From assembly GCF_028372415.1 (NCBI RefSeq), contig NC_092872.1, forward strand, positions 259,681,008 through 259,745,007: 64,000 bases of DNA, read 5' to 3'. Source of the stretch: Notamacropus eugenii. Lineage: Eukaryota; Chordata; Mammalia; Diprotodontia; Macropodidae. The notes under the pieces are model-generated. The model worked only from the letters and a program-made list of their open reading frames with translations, was not told the origin of the DNA and ran no database searches. Made by a program: the position numbers and the translations under genes. Positions 1-11,803 of the stretch are shown in pieces (within the stretch, counting starts at the first letter, position 1; each line of letters starts with the position of its first letter).

Positions 1-162
1 AGGCACTTAACTTCTCTCTGCCTCAGTTTCCTCATCTGCAAAATGTGGATAATAACTGCATCAACCTGATAGTGCTGTCCTGAGGATCAAATGAGATAAC
101 AAACACTCAGGGCTTTGAGAATCTTCGATGTGATGTAAATCCTAGCTATAATTATTACAATA
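1..162 (+). repeat. MIR/CORE-type SINE (3' part)
   Basis: It contains CTCAGTTTCCTCATCTGCAA, then GAGGATCAAATGAGATAA, the conserved body of this SINE group. It is cut by the window edge. Confidence 0.8.
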
Positions 163-325
163 TATGACATTAGAGACTCTGCTCCAACTGCCCCCTTCTG
201 CAGAAGCTGGGAGGGCCTCCCCATCTGAGATCACCTTCCAGCTCCTTAGTGCTGATCTTGTGTCTCCCCAATGGTCTCCCCACCAGAATGACTGACTGAC
301 CACAGCCTGAAAGGGGCAAGGGTCA

Positions 326-934
<609 letters not shown>

Positions 935-1309
935 ACCCAGAATTATCAGGAACCAAGCAAATGGGCGGGACGGCCTCAGCAGTGATGTCACCTGTGAGGC
1001 TGGGGCAGAGGCGCATTGCCCAGAAGGTCTACAGGGACTGGCTTTGCCCAGAGTTCCCCAGAAAAGTACCCAGGCTGTTTCTGCTCCTCAGCTGAAGGGG
1101 ATTTGAAACCTTTGGGGGGAGCCTCAAACAGAGATGGAGAAAGTGGGCAGAGGGGTTCAGTGAGCTTTGGAGGGGAATTTTTTTTCAGTGAAAGATTTTA
1201 ACAGTGTTCTGATGGGCAACTGGGCTAATTACTTCAAAACCAGCTTCATACCACAAAAACCCCCAACCCCCATGCTAAAACGCCAGCCTCCCCTCTCCAA
1301 CTTAAAAAA

Positions 1310-1700
1310 TTTTTTTTATTAAAACTTAAATACATAATATGAAAAGAAAAAGAAACATGATTAACTTAAATATAACATAAGAAAAGAAAAAACATGTCAC
1401 ATGCACAACAGAATGTGAGAAGATTCAAATTATACAGTAATAAATTTTCATTTCAAGAAAGCCTATATATCAAATACTACACACTGTTGAGAGCTGTCCA
1501 TCTTTTCTTTGCTTCTTTGTAGGTTTTCTTTTGTTCTCTGCTGTGCACTTTTTACTTTGTTCTTCCCCCACTTCCTCCTCCCTCCCCAAGGTACAATTAA
1601 GCATGGTTATAGTTATATATAGATATACACGTACATGGAAACATATATACACATACATATATACATAGATAAACATACGTTTCCCCTAACAGATTCTACT
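1310..1700. repeat. AT-rich block, probable decayed LINE 3' end
   Basis: The block has an AT-rich composition with poly-A/T runs and a TATA/CATA simple stretch at 1605-1680. It resembles the 3' ends of other LINE copies in the window in texture only, so the assignment is tentative. Confidence 0.35.
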
Positions 1701-2136
1701 TCTAATCTTCATTCTTATGTTTGTGTGTATCTCTTATTTCCAATCCCTCCAAAGGACATTATACTAGACCTAGTATATGACCATCAGAGCCTAGGCATCC
1801 TAGGGTCCCAAAGCCAAACGGGACCAACTTGCCCCAGGAGCCATCTAGGTCAGTGCTCCCCTAAAACATGAGGCCCTTCTACCTCCAAGGGCCCATGGGA
1901 CTCCAGAATCTTTGGAAAGAACAACTAAATTTCCATTAGACTTGGTGATACACCTACAAAAGTCATGCAAATACCTTTGGAAACACTTAGAACACTCCAG
2001 CTTTCTTTGATATATCTAGAGGCAGTCACAGAGATGGCTCGATACAATGGAACTTCCAAGAGTCCCTAAGTATACCTAGAACCTTGGAGACTCAATCAAC
2101 CATTCAATCAATAAGCATTTGTTGAAGTACTTACAA

Positions 2137-2470
2137 AAGTGCAGAGAAAGCAAAGATGACTTTCTTTTCCCCATCATAAAAATGGGGGAGAAAACACAAA
2201 ATTCTAAATTTGACCCTGTTGTGGCCTTGGGAAATAGGCTGGGAGGTGAAGATCTATTGGATAGAGATGGGCACTAGAACTGACATCACTGCTACAGGAA
2301 CTACCAAGTGAAGAAACTCCCTCCACCCATGCAGAGCAGCCCCCTCTCTGACTTGATCTCTTAGAGATCTGCCTAGAGCACCGAGGGGTTAAGGAACATC
2401 ATGTCTACATGTCAGAGGTGACACTCGAACCCAGGGCTGCCAGCTAGGTCATGCTGCCTCTCATCAACTG
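2137..2470. repeat. Local duplication, copy B
   Basis: This is a diverged second copy of 636-934, about 1.5 kb away, with indels of up to about 40 bp in its middle. On the minus strand it retains a pyrimidine-rich tract followed by TTTTGTAAG, at the position that is the true acceptor in copy A. Confidence 0.75.
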
Positions 2471-2847
2471 GAGAAATAGTTCACAAAAGGAAGCAAACCA
2501 CTTTTTCTGTTCCAGACACCATGAAACAAGGGCAGAGAATAAAAAGAAAAAGCAGAAATAGTTCCTACCCTCAAGAAATTTATGTTCTAATGGAGGAGAC
2601 AGCATCTATTTAAGCAGTTCATACTGAGTAGACAGAAGAGGAGAAGGGGAATTAGAGGGGTCTCCTGCAGGAGGCAGGGGCTGAGCTAAGACTCTAGATA
2701 GGATTGGAACCAGCCATTGGGAGACTCCTAGATATACCTAGAAACCTGGAGACTTCCTGAATTGACCTAGAACCAGCAGCAGGAAAACTCTTAGATATAC
2801 TGGCAACTCCACTGTTTCCCTTGGCATACCTAGAACCAGCCACAAAG

Positions 2848-3058
2848 AAAGAGGCAGCTGGGCAGTATAGTGGGTAGGTGGAGCTCAAGACTAGGATCAG
2901 GAAGACCTGAGAGTAAATCCTACCTCAGATACTCACTAGCTTTGTTAATCTGGGAAAGTCACTATCCTCTCCAGTCTCAGTATCCTCAAGCATAAAACAA
3001 GGGGGGTTGGACTCCATGGTCTCCAAGGTCCCTTCCAGTTCTAAATCTGTGTTCCTAA
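2848..3058 (+). repeat. MIR-type SINE
   Basis: The element runs from GAGGCAGCTGGGCAGTATAG through the TCAGTATCCTC region to CTTCCAGTTCTAAATCTGTG, a nearly full body in the sense orientation. Confidence 0.75.
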
Positions 3059-3799
3059 ATTTACCTTGACCCCCACACCTTCCCTTGATACAGTCCCTGG
3101 AGACAACTTGATAGGCACAGAACCCCTAAGAGTTCTAGACAGGTTTTCTTTGATATACCTAGAAACTTGGAGATTCCCATGACAGACCTAGAATCACACA
3201 CAGGAACATTCATCTAGAGCCTCAGAAATTCCTTTTGATATGGCTAAAACTAGGAACAAAGACATGTCTGGATATATCCAGAACCCTGGAGATTGCTTTG
3301 ATACACTCAGAAGCAATCTTTTTGTTTTCATCTGATCCCTGCCTAATACCTGGTGATAGAAGGCACTTACTCCTCCACATGTGATCTCTCTGCTCAGTTT
3401 CCATGTCCAGAAAGTCCAATGAGTGAGTCCCTTGCCTCTCTGAACTTTAGAGTCTTTCTAGATAATCCTTCTCCAGAGCAGGTGGCAACACACAGGCTTA
3501 ACCTTAACAAGCTGTCTGATTTAATAGGACATCCCTCTTAGCTCCACGCAGTTGGAATCAGCCAACTAGATGAAGAGTTAGACATGCAGAGTAGTCATGC
3601 CAACCAAGGATTTAGGTAAACATCTTGAAAAGAAAAGCACACAATTTGCCAAAGATAGGCCATAACACAAGTAGACTCAAAAATAGCCCAGCGGCCCCTG
3701 CCTTTCCCCTGCCTGGAGGGATGGCCATGAGTGGCAGCTCAAAAGTCCATGAAACAAGGAGAACTTCGGTGCTAAAAATCTTCAGGTGAGATGATGATA

Positions 3800-4045
3800 A
3801 CTGGTAGCTATATAGTGCCTAATTAACTATGTGCCAGGCACTGGATAAGCACCTTATAATTGCTCTTTCATTTGATCCTCCCAACAGCCCTGGGAGGTGA
3901 GTGCTATTATTATCCCCATTTTACAGATCAAGGGAAAGTGACTTGCCCAGGGATACACAGCCAGGAAGTGTCTGAGGCCAGATTTGAACACTGGTCTTCC
4001 TTACTTCAGGTCAGGCACTCTATCCACTCTTCTACTGAGCAACAC
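3800..4045 (-). repeat. MIR/CORE-type SINE, near full length
   Basis: It reads TATGTGCCAGGCACTG ... CCCATTTTACAGATCA ... GTGACTTGCCCAGGG ... TTTGAACACTGG, the antisense of the MIR body. Confidence 0.8.
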
Positions 4046-4189
4046 TCAAGGACCAGAAGGCTCCAGTGAGAGCAACTCGAGCACACCTAGGGTACTCTGA
4101 ATCTAGGGACCCTTCTCTTTGAAGGGACAAAAGGAAGAAAGAAGAATTTACAACAGACTGTACCCTCTCTCCATCAATACGGATCAAAA

Positions 4190-4325
4190 CCTTATCTGTA
4201 AGTCACATAGTCTTGGGGAGCTGCCCAGAGCCCTGAGAAGTTTAAGTGAATTGCCCAAGGTCACACAGCCAGGAGGAGCTGAACCCAGGTCCCCTGTCCA
4301 AGGCACTAGACCCACTCTCTCTCCA
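4190..4325 (-). repeat. MIR-type SINE fragment
   Basis: The diagnostic segment is GAATTGCCCAAGGTCACACA followed by a GAACCCAGGTCC block. Confidence 0.7.
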
Positions 4326-4530
4326 TCTTTTTGTTGCTGTTGTTAAGTCATTTCAGTTATATTCCACTTTATGTGATCCCATTTTGGGTCTTCTTGGCAA
4401 AGATACTGGAGTGGTTTGCCATTTCCTTCTCCAGCTCATTTTACAGATAAGGAAACTGATGCAAGATGGGTGAAGTGACTTGCCCAAGGTCACACAGCCA
4501 GTAAGTGTCTGAAACCATATTTGAACTCAG
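4325..4530 (-). repeat. tRNA-derived SINE with RTE-type tail
   Basis: On the plus strand it starts with the inverted tail (GTTGTTAAGTCATTTCAG, CATTTTGGGTCTTCTTGGCA) and then the inverted SINE body ending at TTTGAACTCAGG. Confidence 0.75.
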
Positions 4531-4544
4531 GAAAAGGAGTCTTC

Positions 4545-4650
4545 CTTTTTACAGATGAGGAAACCAAGACTCACAAGTTTAATGACGTGTCTATAAGGAG
4601 ATTTTAACACAAGTCTACCGACAACAAGTTCAATGCTCTTTCCACCAGGG
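4545..4650 (-). repeat. MIR-type SINE fragment
   Basis: TTTTACAGATGAGGAAACCA followed by a decayed body. Confidence 0.6.
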
Positions 4651-4769
4651 TCCTCTGGGTCCTGTGTCCTTCTGCTACCCTCTCTCACCACCCACCCCCT
4701 CCCCCCAATCACAACATTTCTGGGCAATCAGAACCATCAATCAAGTTTGGCTGGGTTTTCTGTTTGCTT

Positions 4770-6535
4770 GTTTGTTTTTGTTCTCAATATTCTCTTTTAT
4801 AAGATTTTTGAGTTCTACATTTTCCCGCCTTCCTCCACTCCCCCTTTCCCAAGACGGCACTCAATCTGATATAGGCTATACATATTTTCACATTAGTCAT
4901 GTTGTGAAATAAGAATCAGAACAAAAGGGAAAACTATGAGAAAGAAAAAACAAACAACAAAAGAGAAAATAGTTTACTTTGATCTGCATTTATACTCCAA
5001 AGTTCTTCCTCTGGATTTTCCATCATGAGTCTTTTGGAACTGTCTTAGATCCTTGCATTGCTGAGAAGAGCTAAGTCTATCCAAATCAGTCATGAACAAT
5101 GTGGCTATTACTGTGTATGATGCTCTCCTGGTTCTGCTCACTTCACTCAGCATCAGTTCATGTCAGTCTTTCCAGGTTTTTCTGAAGTCCTCCTGCTCAC
5201 CATCTCTTATGGAACAATAATATTCCATTACATTCATACACCACAACTTGATGGACATCCTCTCAATTTCCACATCTCGGCCAACACAAAAAGAGCTGCT
5301 ATAAATATTTTTGTCCATGTGGATCCTTTTCCCATTTTTATCATTTCTTTGGGATACAGACCTAGAAGTGGTATTGCTGGGTCAAAGGGTATGCAGTTTT
5401 ATAGCCCTTTGAGCATAGTTCCAAATTGTTCTCCAGAATGGCTGGATAAGTTCACAACTCCATTAACAATGCATTAGCGTTCCAATTTTCCCACATCTCC
5501 TGTTTATTTATTTATTATTTTCCTGTTTTGTCATATTCGTCAATCTGATAGGCGTGATGTGGTACTTCAGAATTGTTTTGATTTACATTTCTCTAACCAA
5601 CAGGGAAGTAGAGCACTTTTTCATATGACTATAGATAACTTTAATTTCTTCATCTGAAAACTTCCTGTTTATATCCTTTGACCACTTATCAATGGGGGAA
5701 TGACTTGTATTTTTATAAATGTGACTCAGTTCTCTATATATTTTAGAAATGAGGTCTTTATCAGAGAGACTGGTCATAAAAATTATTTCCCAGCTTTCTG
5801 CTTCCCTCCTAATCTTGTTTGCATTGTCTTCGTGAAAAACTTTTAATTTAATGTAATCAAAATTATCCATTTTGCATTTCATAATGTTCTCTATCTCTTG
5901 TTTGGTCATAAATTCTTCAATCTCCATAGATCTGACAAATACACTATTCCTTGCTCTCCTAATTTGCTTATAGTTTCACCCTTTACATCTAAATGATGTA
6001 CTTATTTTGACCTTATCTTGGTATATGGTACAAGATATCTAAGCCTAGTTTCTGCCACATTATTTTCCATTTTTCCCAGCAGTTTTCTGTCAAGGATGAG
6101 TTCTGATCCCAGAAGCTGGAGTCTCTGGGTTTATCAAACGGTAGATTACTATAGTCATTGATGACTATGTCTTATGTACTTAACCCATTCCTATTTCTTA
6201 ACCAGTACCAATTAGTTTTGATGATTGCTGCTTTATAATACAGTTTTAGATCGGGTATGGCTAGGCTACCTTTCCTTGCATTTCTTTTCATTAATTCCTT
6301 TGATATTCTGGACCTTTTGTTCTTCTAGATGAATTTTGCTATTATTTTTTCTAGCTCTATAAAATAATTTTTAGTAGTTTGATTGGTATGGTACCAAATA
6401 AGTAATTTAATTTAGGTAGAACTGTCATTTTTATTATATTAGCTCAGCCTACCCATGAGCAACTGATATTTTTTAAATTATTTAGATCTGACTTTATTTG
6501 TGTAGAAAGTGTTTTGTAATTGTGTTCATATGTCA
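4770..6535 (-). mobile_element. L1 retrotransposon, 5'-truncated ORF2 3' part and 3' UTR
   Basis: The minus strand encodes a 114-residue L1 ORF2 piece (5583-5927) with FMTKQEIENIMKCKMDNFDY, AESWEIIF, LISKIYREL and DKWSKDINRKFSDEE, all recognisable L1 ORF2 C-terminal motifs. The continuation at 5160-5480 matches the region before the ORF2 stop in frame-shifted form. It is broken by frameshifts and stops, so it is dead. Confidence 0.88.
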
Positions 6536-6539
6536 ATCA

Positions 6540-6950
6540 GTTTGTTAACTGTCTAGGGCAACAGGTTGACATCTCAGCCTACCACTGGGCATCCTTGGCT
6601 GACCCTGCCAGGAAACTGACCACCAGCAAGAACAGAGAGAGTTCTTGGGGACTGCATCTTCTGATGGGTTGACTCCTTTGGTGACCCCACACTGACAGGG
6701 CCTCAGTCTGAGCATATTCCCTCCTCCACTCTTTCCCAGTCACAGGAGATGAGGCTGAAGGTGTCGGGACCACAAAAGGAAAGGAAGAATCATAGGGTGG
6801 TTCCAGCATCTAGAAGCCCCAGTTTGTCAGGGCTACTGGATATTGCCATGTGTCAACTACAGATGGACTGATGGACCTGACTGAAAGCTACCAGGTGTGC
6901 TGACAGCAACAAGCCCAGGAGTCTCCTGGAGCCAGCCAGAAGGAGAATAT
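6540..6950. other. Unique-looking intronic sequence
   Basis: There is no repeat family I recognise and no supported gene. An 76-residue minus-strand frame here has no recognisable similarity. Confidence 0.4.
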
Positions 6951-7071
6951 GAACAAGCCCTTATGAAGGGCCTAGTATGTGCCAGGAACAGTGCTGGGTG
7001 TCCAAAATGAAACAGACCCTGCCCTCAATCATTACCTTCTATCAGAGAAAATAACAGGAGGAGGAGGAGAG

Positions 7072-7316
7072 AGAAAGAGGTGGTACAATGGATAGAGCAC
7101 CAGCCTGGAGTCAGGAAGATCTGACTACAAATCTTGACCTCAGATACTTACTAGCTGGGTGACCCTGGGAAAGTTATTTTACCCTGTTTGCCTCAGTTTC
7201 CTCATCTGTAGAATGACCTGGAGAAAGAAACGGTCAAACTCTTCAGTATCTTTGGCAAGAAAACCCCAAATGGGGTCACAGAGAGTCGGATATGACTGAA
7301 AAAGGCCTCAACAACA
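7072..7316 (+). repeat. tRNA-derived SINE with RTE-type tail, full length
   Basis: It reads GTACAATGGATAGAGCAC ... CTGGGTGACCCTGGGAAAG ... CAAGAAAACCCCAAATGGGG ... AGAGTCGGATATGACTGAA. The last part is the tail shared with RTE/BovB LINEs. Confidence 0.85.
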
Positions 7317-8100
7317 ATAAATATAGATAATGAATATATGAAATAGCATAACTTCTTTAGTAAGTTAGAGAAAATCTGACCTAGAACCAGAAGAGTCACA
7401 GAACGGTGGCAGAGCTAGAAAAAGCCTTCCAGCTCGCCTGGTCCAAGCCCCTCTTTTTGTAGATGACACAGCAGAGTGCAAAAGAGCCACAGTTGAGCTA
7501 AGAGGCCAGGTGTCCCAACTTCTAGAAATCAAGCCTTCCATCCATAAGCATTATCACAATCCACCATCTCCTACGAACCAAGACCATGACACTGGCGTCA
7601 CAAAGACAAAATGTGCTTTCCACTTGACCCCACTAAACCAAAGAGAATGCTTTAGCTCAGGTAGCAAAGAATGGTCCCGCCTAGCTCGCCTGGATTCCTC
7701 AGTGTTTACAGGCTCCTGATCTCAATGGAAGAGGGATGGGTGTGGGAGAATGTGAGAGGACATTTCCTTAGCTTGACGTACCTCTGGCCCAGCTGATGTT
7801 ACTTCTTGGTGGCCAGGGGTGGTCCATGTGGGAAAGAATGAGGCCTGGGCACTCATAAAGTCACTTTCCAAACTTCCAAGGACTTCAAGATTGAAAAACA
7901 TAGCTCAGTATTTATTCCTTCGTTAACCCTGCTTTATGTTTCTCTCTGGACATAGGGATTTCTGCCACTGCCAAATGTAAAATCCCTCCCTGGGCCCTCT
8001 TGGCTAATTATGGGGCTCAGTCACCCAGAGCAGGAAACAAACAAGTCATTTTTCAGTGATGATGGCACCCATGATCATGGTGAGCAAGGCTTGGCGGAGG

Positions 8101-8129
8101 GGGCGGGGGGGGGGGGGGGGGGGGGGGGG
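8101..8129 (+). repeat. Poly-G tract (25 uninterrupted G, one C before it)
   Basis: A GGGC followed by a run of 25 G residues. It could form G-quadruplexes and is hard to sequence, so the length may be unreliable. Confidence 0.95.
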
Positions 8130-8284
8130 AGGAAGGGCAGGGAGAAACATCGCCTGGGGCCAAAATAGGCAGCAACAATTCCCTTCTAGCTGGGTAGACT
8201 ATGGGGCAGCCTCAAACCCTAAGGGCCTTTGTACTGAACACAATGTCCCCTTCTCTCCTGGTGTTCTGGTCATCTCAGGTGGCC

Positions 8285-8400
8285 CCTTCTCAGAGACATG
8301 CTTTTAAACACATCTAATAAAATACAGAGGATTACAAAGGAAATATAGTTATTAAAATACATTTTTTTAAAAAGTTCATGGACTTCTGGCTAAAAACCTC
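8285..8400 (-). mobile_element. hAT-like non-autonomous DNA transposon fragment
   Basis: It has AGAGGATTACAAAGGAAATA and AAAAAGTTCATGGACTTC, the antisense of the same element seen at 19265-19518 and 12305-12490. Confidence 0.5.
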
Positions 8401-8579
8401 CATCTTGAAGACAAGTTGCTTTGGAGAAAAGGCCCTGGCCTCAGTTTCCTCCATTAGAAGACAGTATTCCAAAGTTGGGGGATGGGAAGGGCAGGGAGTG
8501 GTTGGACTAAATACAGAGACAGCCTGGGCTGGGAGGCTGGAGGAGTCAAATGAGACCCCAATTCGAACCTGATCCTTTA

Positions 8580-8725
8580 TTTATTCTCCTTATGTTTATT
8601 CTGTATGTATTAACCTAGGTTCTTGTTGGCCTTCCTCTTCAACATGCAATCTCCTAGAGAGCAGGGAACGTTTCTTTACTGCAAAATATAGAAGGCGCTC
8701 AATAAACAAGTGCTGACGGACTGCT
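8580..8725 (+). repeat. L2 LINE 3' end
   Basis: CTCCTAGAGAGCAGGGAACG then AGAAGGCGCTCAATAAACAA, the usual L2 3' terminal pattern. Confidence 0.65.
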
Positions 8726-8807
8726 AAATCACTTAACATGCACTGCCTTGTTCCTTAACCTCCAAGACTCTCTGTTTTCTCAACTGCAGCATATAATAAT
8801 ATTATAA

Positions 8808-9040
8808 TTGCTGGGTGATACAGGGTGTTGGACTAAAATTCAAGAAGATCCAAGTTAGAATGCTGCCTCAGACACTTGATATCTGTGAGACCCTGGAAAA
8901 GTCACCTCACCTCTGTTTGCCTCAGTTTCCTCATCTGTAAGATAGGGATGATAATAGCACACCCCCCCCGCCCCGAGGGGTTGCTTCGAGGATCAAATGA
9001 GATAATATTTGTAAAGTGCTTTGCACTTTATAATGATATA
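8808..9040 (+). repeat. MIR/CORE-type SINE, near full length
   Basis: It contains GCCTCAGTTTCCTCATCTGT and GAGGATCAAATGAGATAATA, ending TGTAAAGTGCTTTGCACTTT. A C-rich expansion interrupts it at 8962-8975. Confidence 0.85.
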
Positions 9041-9253
9041 CACATATACACACGTATAATATATGTATATGTGTAATACATATATGTATTGTGGCACATG
9101 TGTATATACAAATATCATATATACATATAATACATAAATGATTTTTTATTATTATTACTACTACCACCACCATCACCATCACCACTACCACTACTACTTC
9201 TACCATTACTACTACTACTATCACCACTACTACCATTACTATTATTACTATTA
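9040..9253 (+). repeat. AT-rich simple repeat then (ATT/ACC/ACT)n trinucleotide array
   Basis: TA/CATA repeats to about 9138 are followed by an imperfect trinucleotide run of ATT, ACT and ACC units. The same composition resumes at 9858-9893 on the far side of the inserted element. Confidence 0.9.
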
Positions 9254-9254
9254 C

Positions 9255-9857
9255 TGCTGCAGTTTGAACGGTTCAGGGACCTCTCAAGAACCAGAGAGCA
9301 GGACAGAGTCATCTGGAAAGAATTCATGGACTCAAGCATTCTTTAAGTCAAGATGGCAAAGGTTTATTGTAATGCTAATATGGAGAACAGAGCTCCTTAA
9401 GGAACCTGAAACCTTACAGGAATAATGCTAAAGCTTATATAGGAAAAGAAGTGGATTATGTGGCAAGTATACTAATTAGGTGATAACATACAACCTTGTT
9501 CACAGCATCATTCGCTGGAAAGGGGCGGGGATTCCTAAAGGGTGTGTTTTTAGTGTGGTTTGTAACAAGATAGCTTCAGGAGCTGACGTCTATAGCTTGA
9601 CCTCTGGACTGCGTATGGTAACTGTGGATCAGTGCGTGGTAGTCCTGTTCATACAAGGGAAAGCTTGTTCTTGTGACAGGGAGAGACAAGTCTGCCTCAC
9701 TGGGGTCCACTCATGAGTTATTGCAAGGTAATAGTGGCACAGGATGGGCAATAGCTAAGCATAGTGTCCTTGGGCTGGGAGAAAACTGTCAGGGATAGTG
9801 TTTTATGAGTAGGGAGAAATGTGACCTTGGAAGTGGTGTGCAAGCACAAGCACCCCA
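9255..9857 (-). mobile_element. Probable solo LTR of an endogenous retrovirus
   Basis: About 600 bp of unique composition split a trinucleotide microsatellite. Read on the minus strand it starts TGGGGTGCTTG and ends near ...AACTGCA(GCA). It carries a TATA-like TATATAAGC (9441-9433) and an AATAAA polyadenylation signal (9368-9363) about 70 bp downstream, the U3-R-U5 spacing of a retroviral LTR. No gag, pol or env sequence flanks it, so it would be a solo LTR. Direct repeats cannot be defined because the flanks are simple sequence (TTAC against TCAC is the best 4 bp pair). Without a family match this remains an inference. Confidence 0.55.
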
Positions 9858-9893
9858 TCACCATCACTACCACCACCACCACTACTACTACGG
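9858..9893 (+). repeat. (ACC/ACT)n microsatellite, right flank of the insertion
   Basis: ATCACCATCACTACCACCAC and following ACT units, continuous in composition with 9145-9253. Confidence 0.9.
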
Positions 9894-9894
9894 C

Positions 9895-10480
9895 ATTGAA
9901 ATTACCCTAGAAGAAAACATATTTGGTTTTGTGTTTCATTAAACATCTACTTTAAGGTGTATGGTAGTAAGAGTAGATTCTGAAGCTCTTTCGCAAGGAG
10001 TTCACTTTGTTCCTTATCAGATATTCATTAGAAAGTATTTTGTAAGCCTTAAACCACAAATGTCAGTTGTTATTATTATTAATCATGGCCATTATTACAA
10101 AACCACCCTCACAGTGCTTCCACTTGGACAAAGCAGCTCCCTGTTGTCCTGCTCAGACCTCGGCTAAGTTTAGTCAAGGGCTGCGCCAAAGGCCAGCTGC
10201 TCCTGAGGAGCGCTGGGTCAGGATGAGGGTTTTCATTACCAGCTCCTGCATTGGGTACATGATACTTCACTGGCAAACGCCCTCTCCAGCCTGAAAATAA
10301 GAACTCACTCCCCCAGGCCAGGCTGGGCCTGTTCTGGAAGAACCCTTCCCAGAGGGAGCCCCACCCACCTTTACCATCAGAATCCACTTATTTGGGGTGA
10401 TTTCAAGGGAATCTCTCTGTCAGAAACAGGGACTGATGCTCTTGGAATTCAATTTATTTCAATAATCACTTATAATGGGA
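9895..10480. other. Unique intronic block, possible conserved non-coding element
   Basis: About 590 bp without a recognised repeat, flanked by the microsatellite/LTR and a SINE. It has balanced composition with AT-rich core motifs (CATTAAACATC, CTTATCAGATATTC, TTAATCATGG). There is no coding signal. A regulatory role is conjecture. Confidence 0.35.
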
Positions 10481-10489
10481 CTTGGCAAA

Positions 10490-10740
10490 TGAAATAATAA
10501 TAATAGCTACCATCAATATAGCATCTATTTGCTAAACACCACATTAGGCACTTTGCAAAAATTATCTCATTTGATCCTCACAACAGCCCTGGGCGGTGGG
10601 TGCTATTATTATCACCATTTGACAGATGAGGAAGCTTGAGGCAAATAGAGATTAGGTAACTTGCCCAAGGTCACACGGTTCACACAGCCAATAAACGTCT
10701 GAAGCTGGATTTGAACTCAGGTGCTCCATCCCCTGCACCA
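10490..10740 (-). repeat. MIR/CORE-type SINE, full length
   Basis: ATCTCATTTGATCCTCACAA, CTTGCCCAAGGTCACACGG and GGATTTGAACTCAGGTGC are the antisense of the SINE body. Confidence 0.88.
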
Positions 10741-10743
10741 CCT

Positions 10744-10745
<2 letters not shown>

Positions 10746-10803
<58 letters not shown>

Positions 10804-10895
10804 TGTATGTATGTATGTATATGTATATGTATGTATATATGTGTATGTATATGTGTATATATATATATATATGTATATATATGTATGTATGTATA
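10746..10895 (+). repeat. (TA)n / (TATG)n microsatellite
   Basis: About 150 bp of TA then GTAT tetranucleotide repeats and mixed TA/TATG. Open frames reading YIYIY or MYVC are artefacts of it. Confidence 0.98.
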
Positions 10896-11214
10896 TTGTC
10901 TCCTAAGGCCCAGGAGGGAAAGATCCCTTTTTCTTTCTATCTATCCCTGGCACTTAGCAATTAATAAATTCTTTCCATTCCTTCAATCAAGAATGAGTCT
11001 CTCTACTTGCCCTCGGGAAACAAAGGCAGCCCTGACCTTCCCCGCCCTGGGGGAAGGGGGGGGGGCAGGGAACTGGATTTAAAGACAGAAGACCTGGGTT
11101 CAAATCCCAGGCCTGCCACTTACTAACAGTGGGGGTTACTAAATTACTAGACCAGATCAGGGACGTTTAACCCAAGGGCTGCCTGGAGCCCATTAGAACC
11201 AGTCTGAAATGTAA

Positions 11215-11480
11215 CTGGGAATAGAATTCCAAAGGTCCCATGATGAAAAGTGCTCTCCACCTCCAAAGAGAGAACTGACCATCAGTGCAGGTTCAAGCAG
11301 GTTTTTGTCACTAACTTTATATTTTTACAACACAGCTTATATGGAAATAGGCTTGCGTGACTTCACAGGTATCAATAATATTATGCTTATCTTATCAATG
11401 GAAATGGGAGGGGCTGGAGAAAGGGAAAGATTTAGAACTCAAAATTTTAAAAAATGAATGTTAAAATAAAAAAACAGTAC
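11215..11480 (+). mobile_element. L1 3' end fragment
   Basis: TCCACCTCCAAAGAGAGAAC ... GGAGGGGCTGGAGAAAGG ... AGAACTCAAAATTTTAAAAA, then AATGAATGTTAAAATAAAAA, the same 3' terminal pattern as the L1 copy ending at 47105. Confidence 0.7.
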
Positions 11481-11735
11481 AATATAGATAATGTTAACTT
11501 GTGGTTTTCTAAGTTAACATGTTGCCCTGAGGGATTCATTTCTTTGAGTTTGAACCCCCTGGAATAGAGGCCTCTAAGATCCTTTCCTGTCTAAATCCAG
11601 GATCCTAAGTGACCTCAGGGGGACCAATTAACCTCTCTGGTCCTCAGCTTCTCACTTCCTTCCCTTTAAAATGAGGAACTGGACTAGATGCCCCTGAGGT
11701 GTCTGGTTCCAGACTTACGCTCCTAAGTGTGATAC
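11480..11735 (+). repeat. MIR-type SINE, decayed
   Basis: TTAACCTCTCTGGTCCTCAG, AATGAGGAACTGGACTAGAT, then a terminal TTCCAGACTTACGCTCCTAA. Confidence 0.55.
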
Positions 11736-11747
11736 AAAGCAGAAGGC

Positions 11748-11800
<53 letters not shown>

Positions 11801-11803
11801 CGA
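11748..11803 (+). repeat. (GAT)n microsatellite, about 18 units
   Basis: An almost perfect run of GAT trinucleotides. Confidence 0.98.

Larger units (their letters stand above)
1955..3330. repeat. Diverged minisatellite, interrupted
   Basis: Degenerate units recur at about 1960-2095, 2695-2845 and 3070-3330, built on GATATACCTAGAAACCTGGA, then GACTTCC or AACTCTTAG, and CCTAGAACCAGCCACAG. The array is interrupted by duplication copy B, other repeat sequence (2100-2690) and a SINE (2848-3058). Confidence 0.55.

Noticed and set aside
8931..9425. Open frames rich in Y/H or V/M/S/N
   Set aside because: They are translations of the trinucleotide microsatellite running into the LTR-like block.
10711..11082. 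Open frames with YIYIY/MYVC repeats
   Set aside because: They are translations of the TA/TATG microsatellite.
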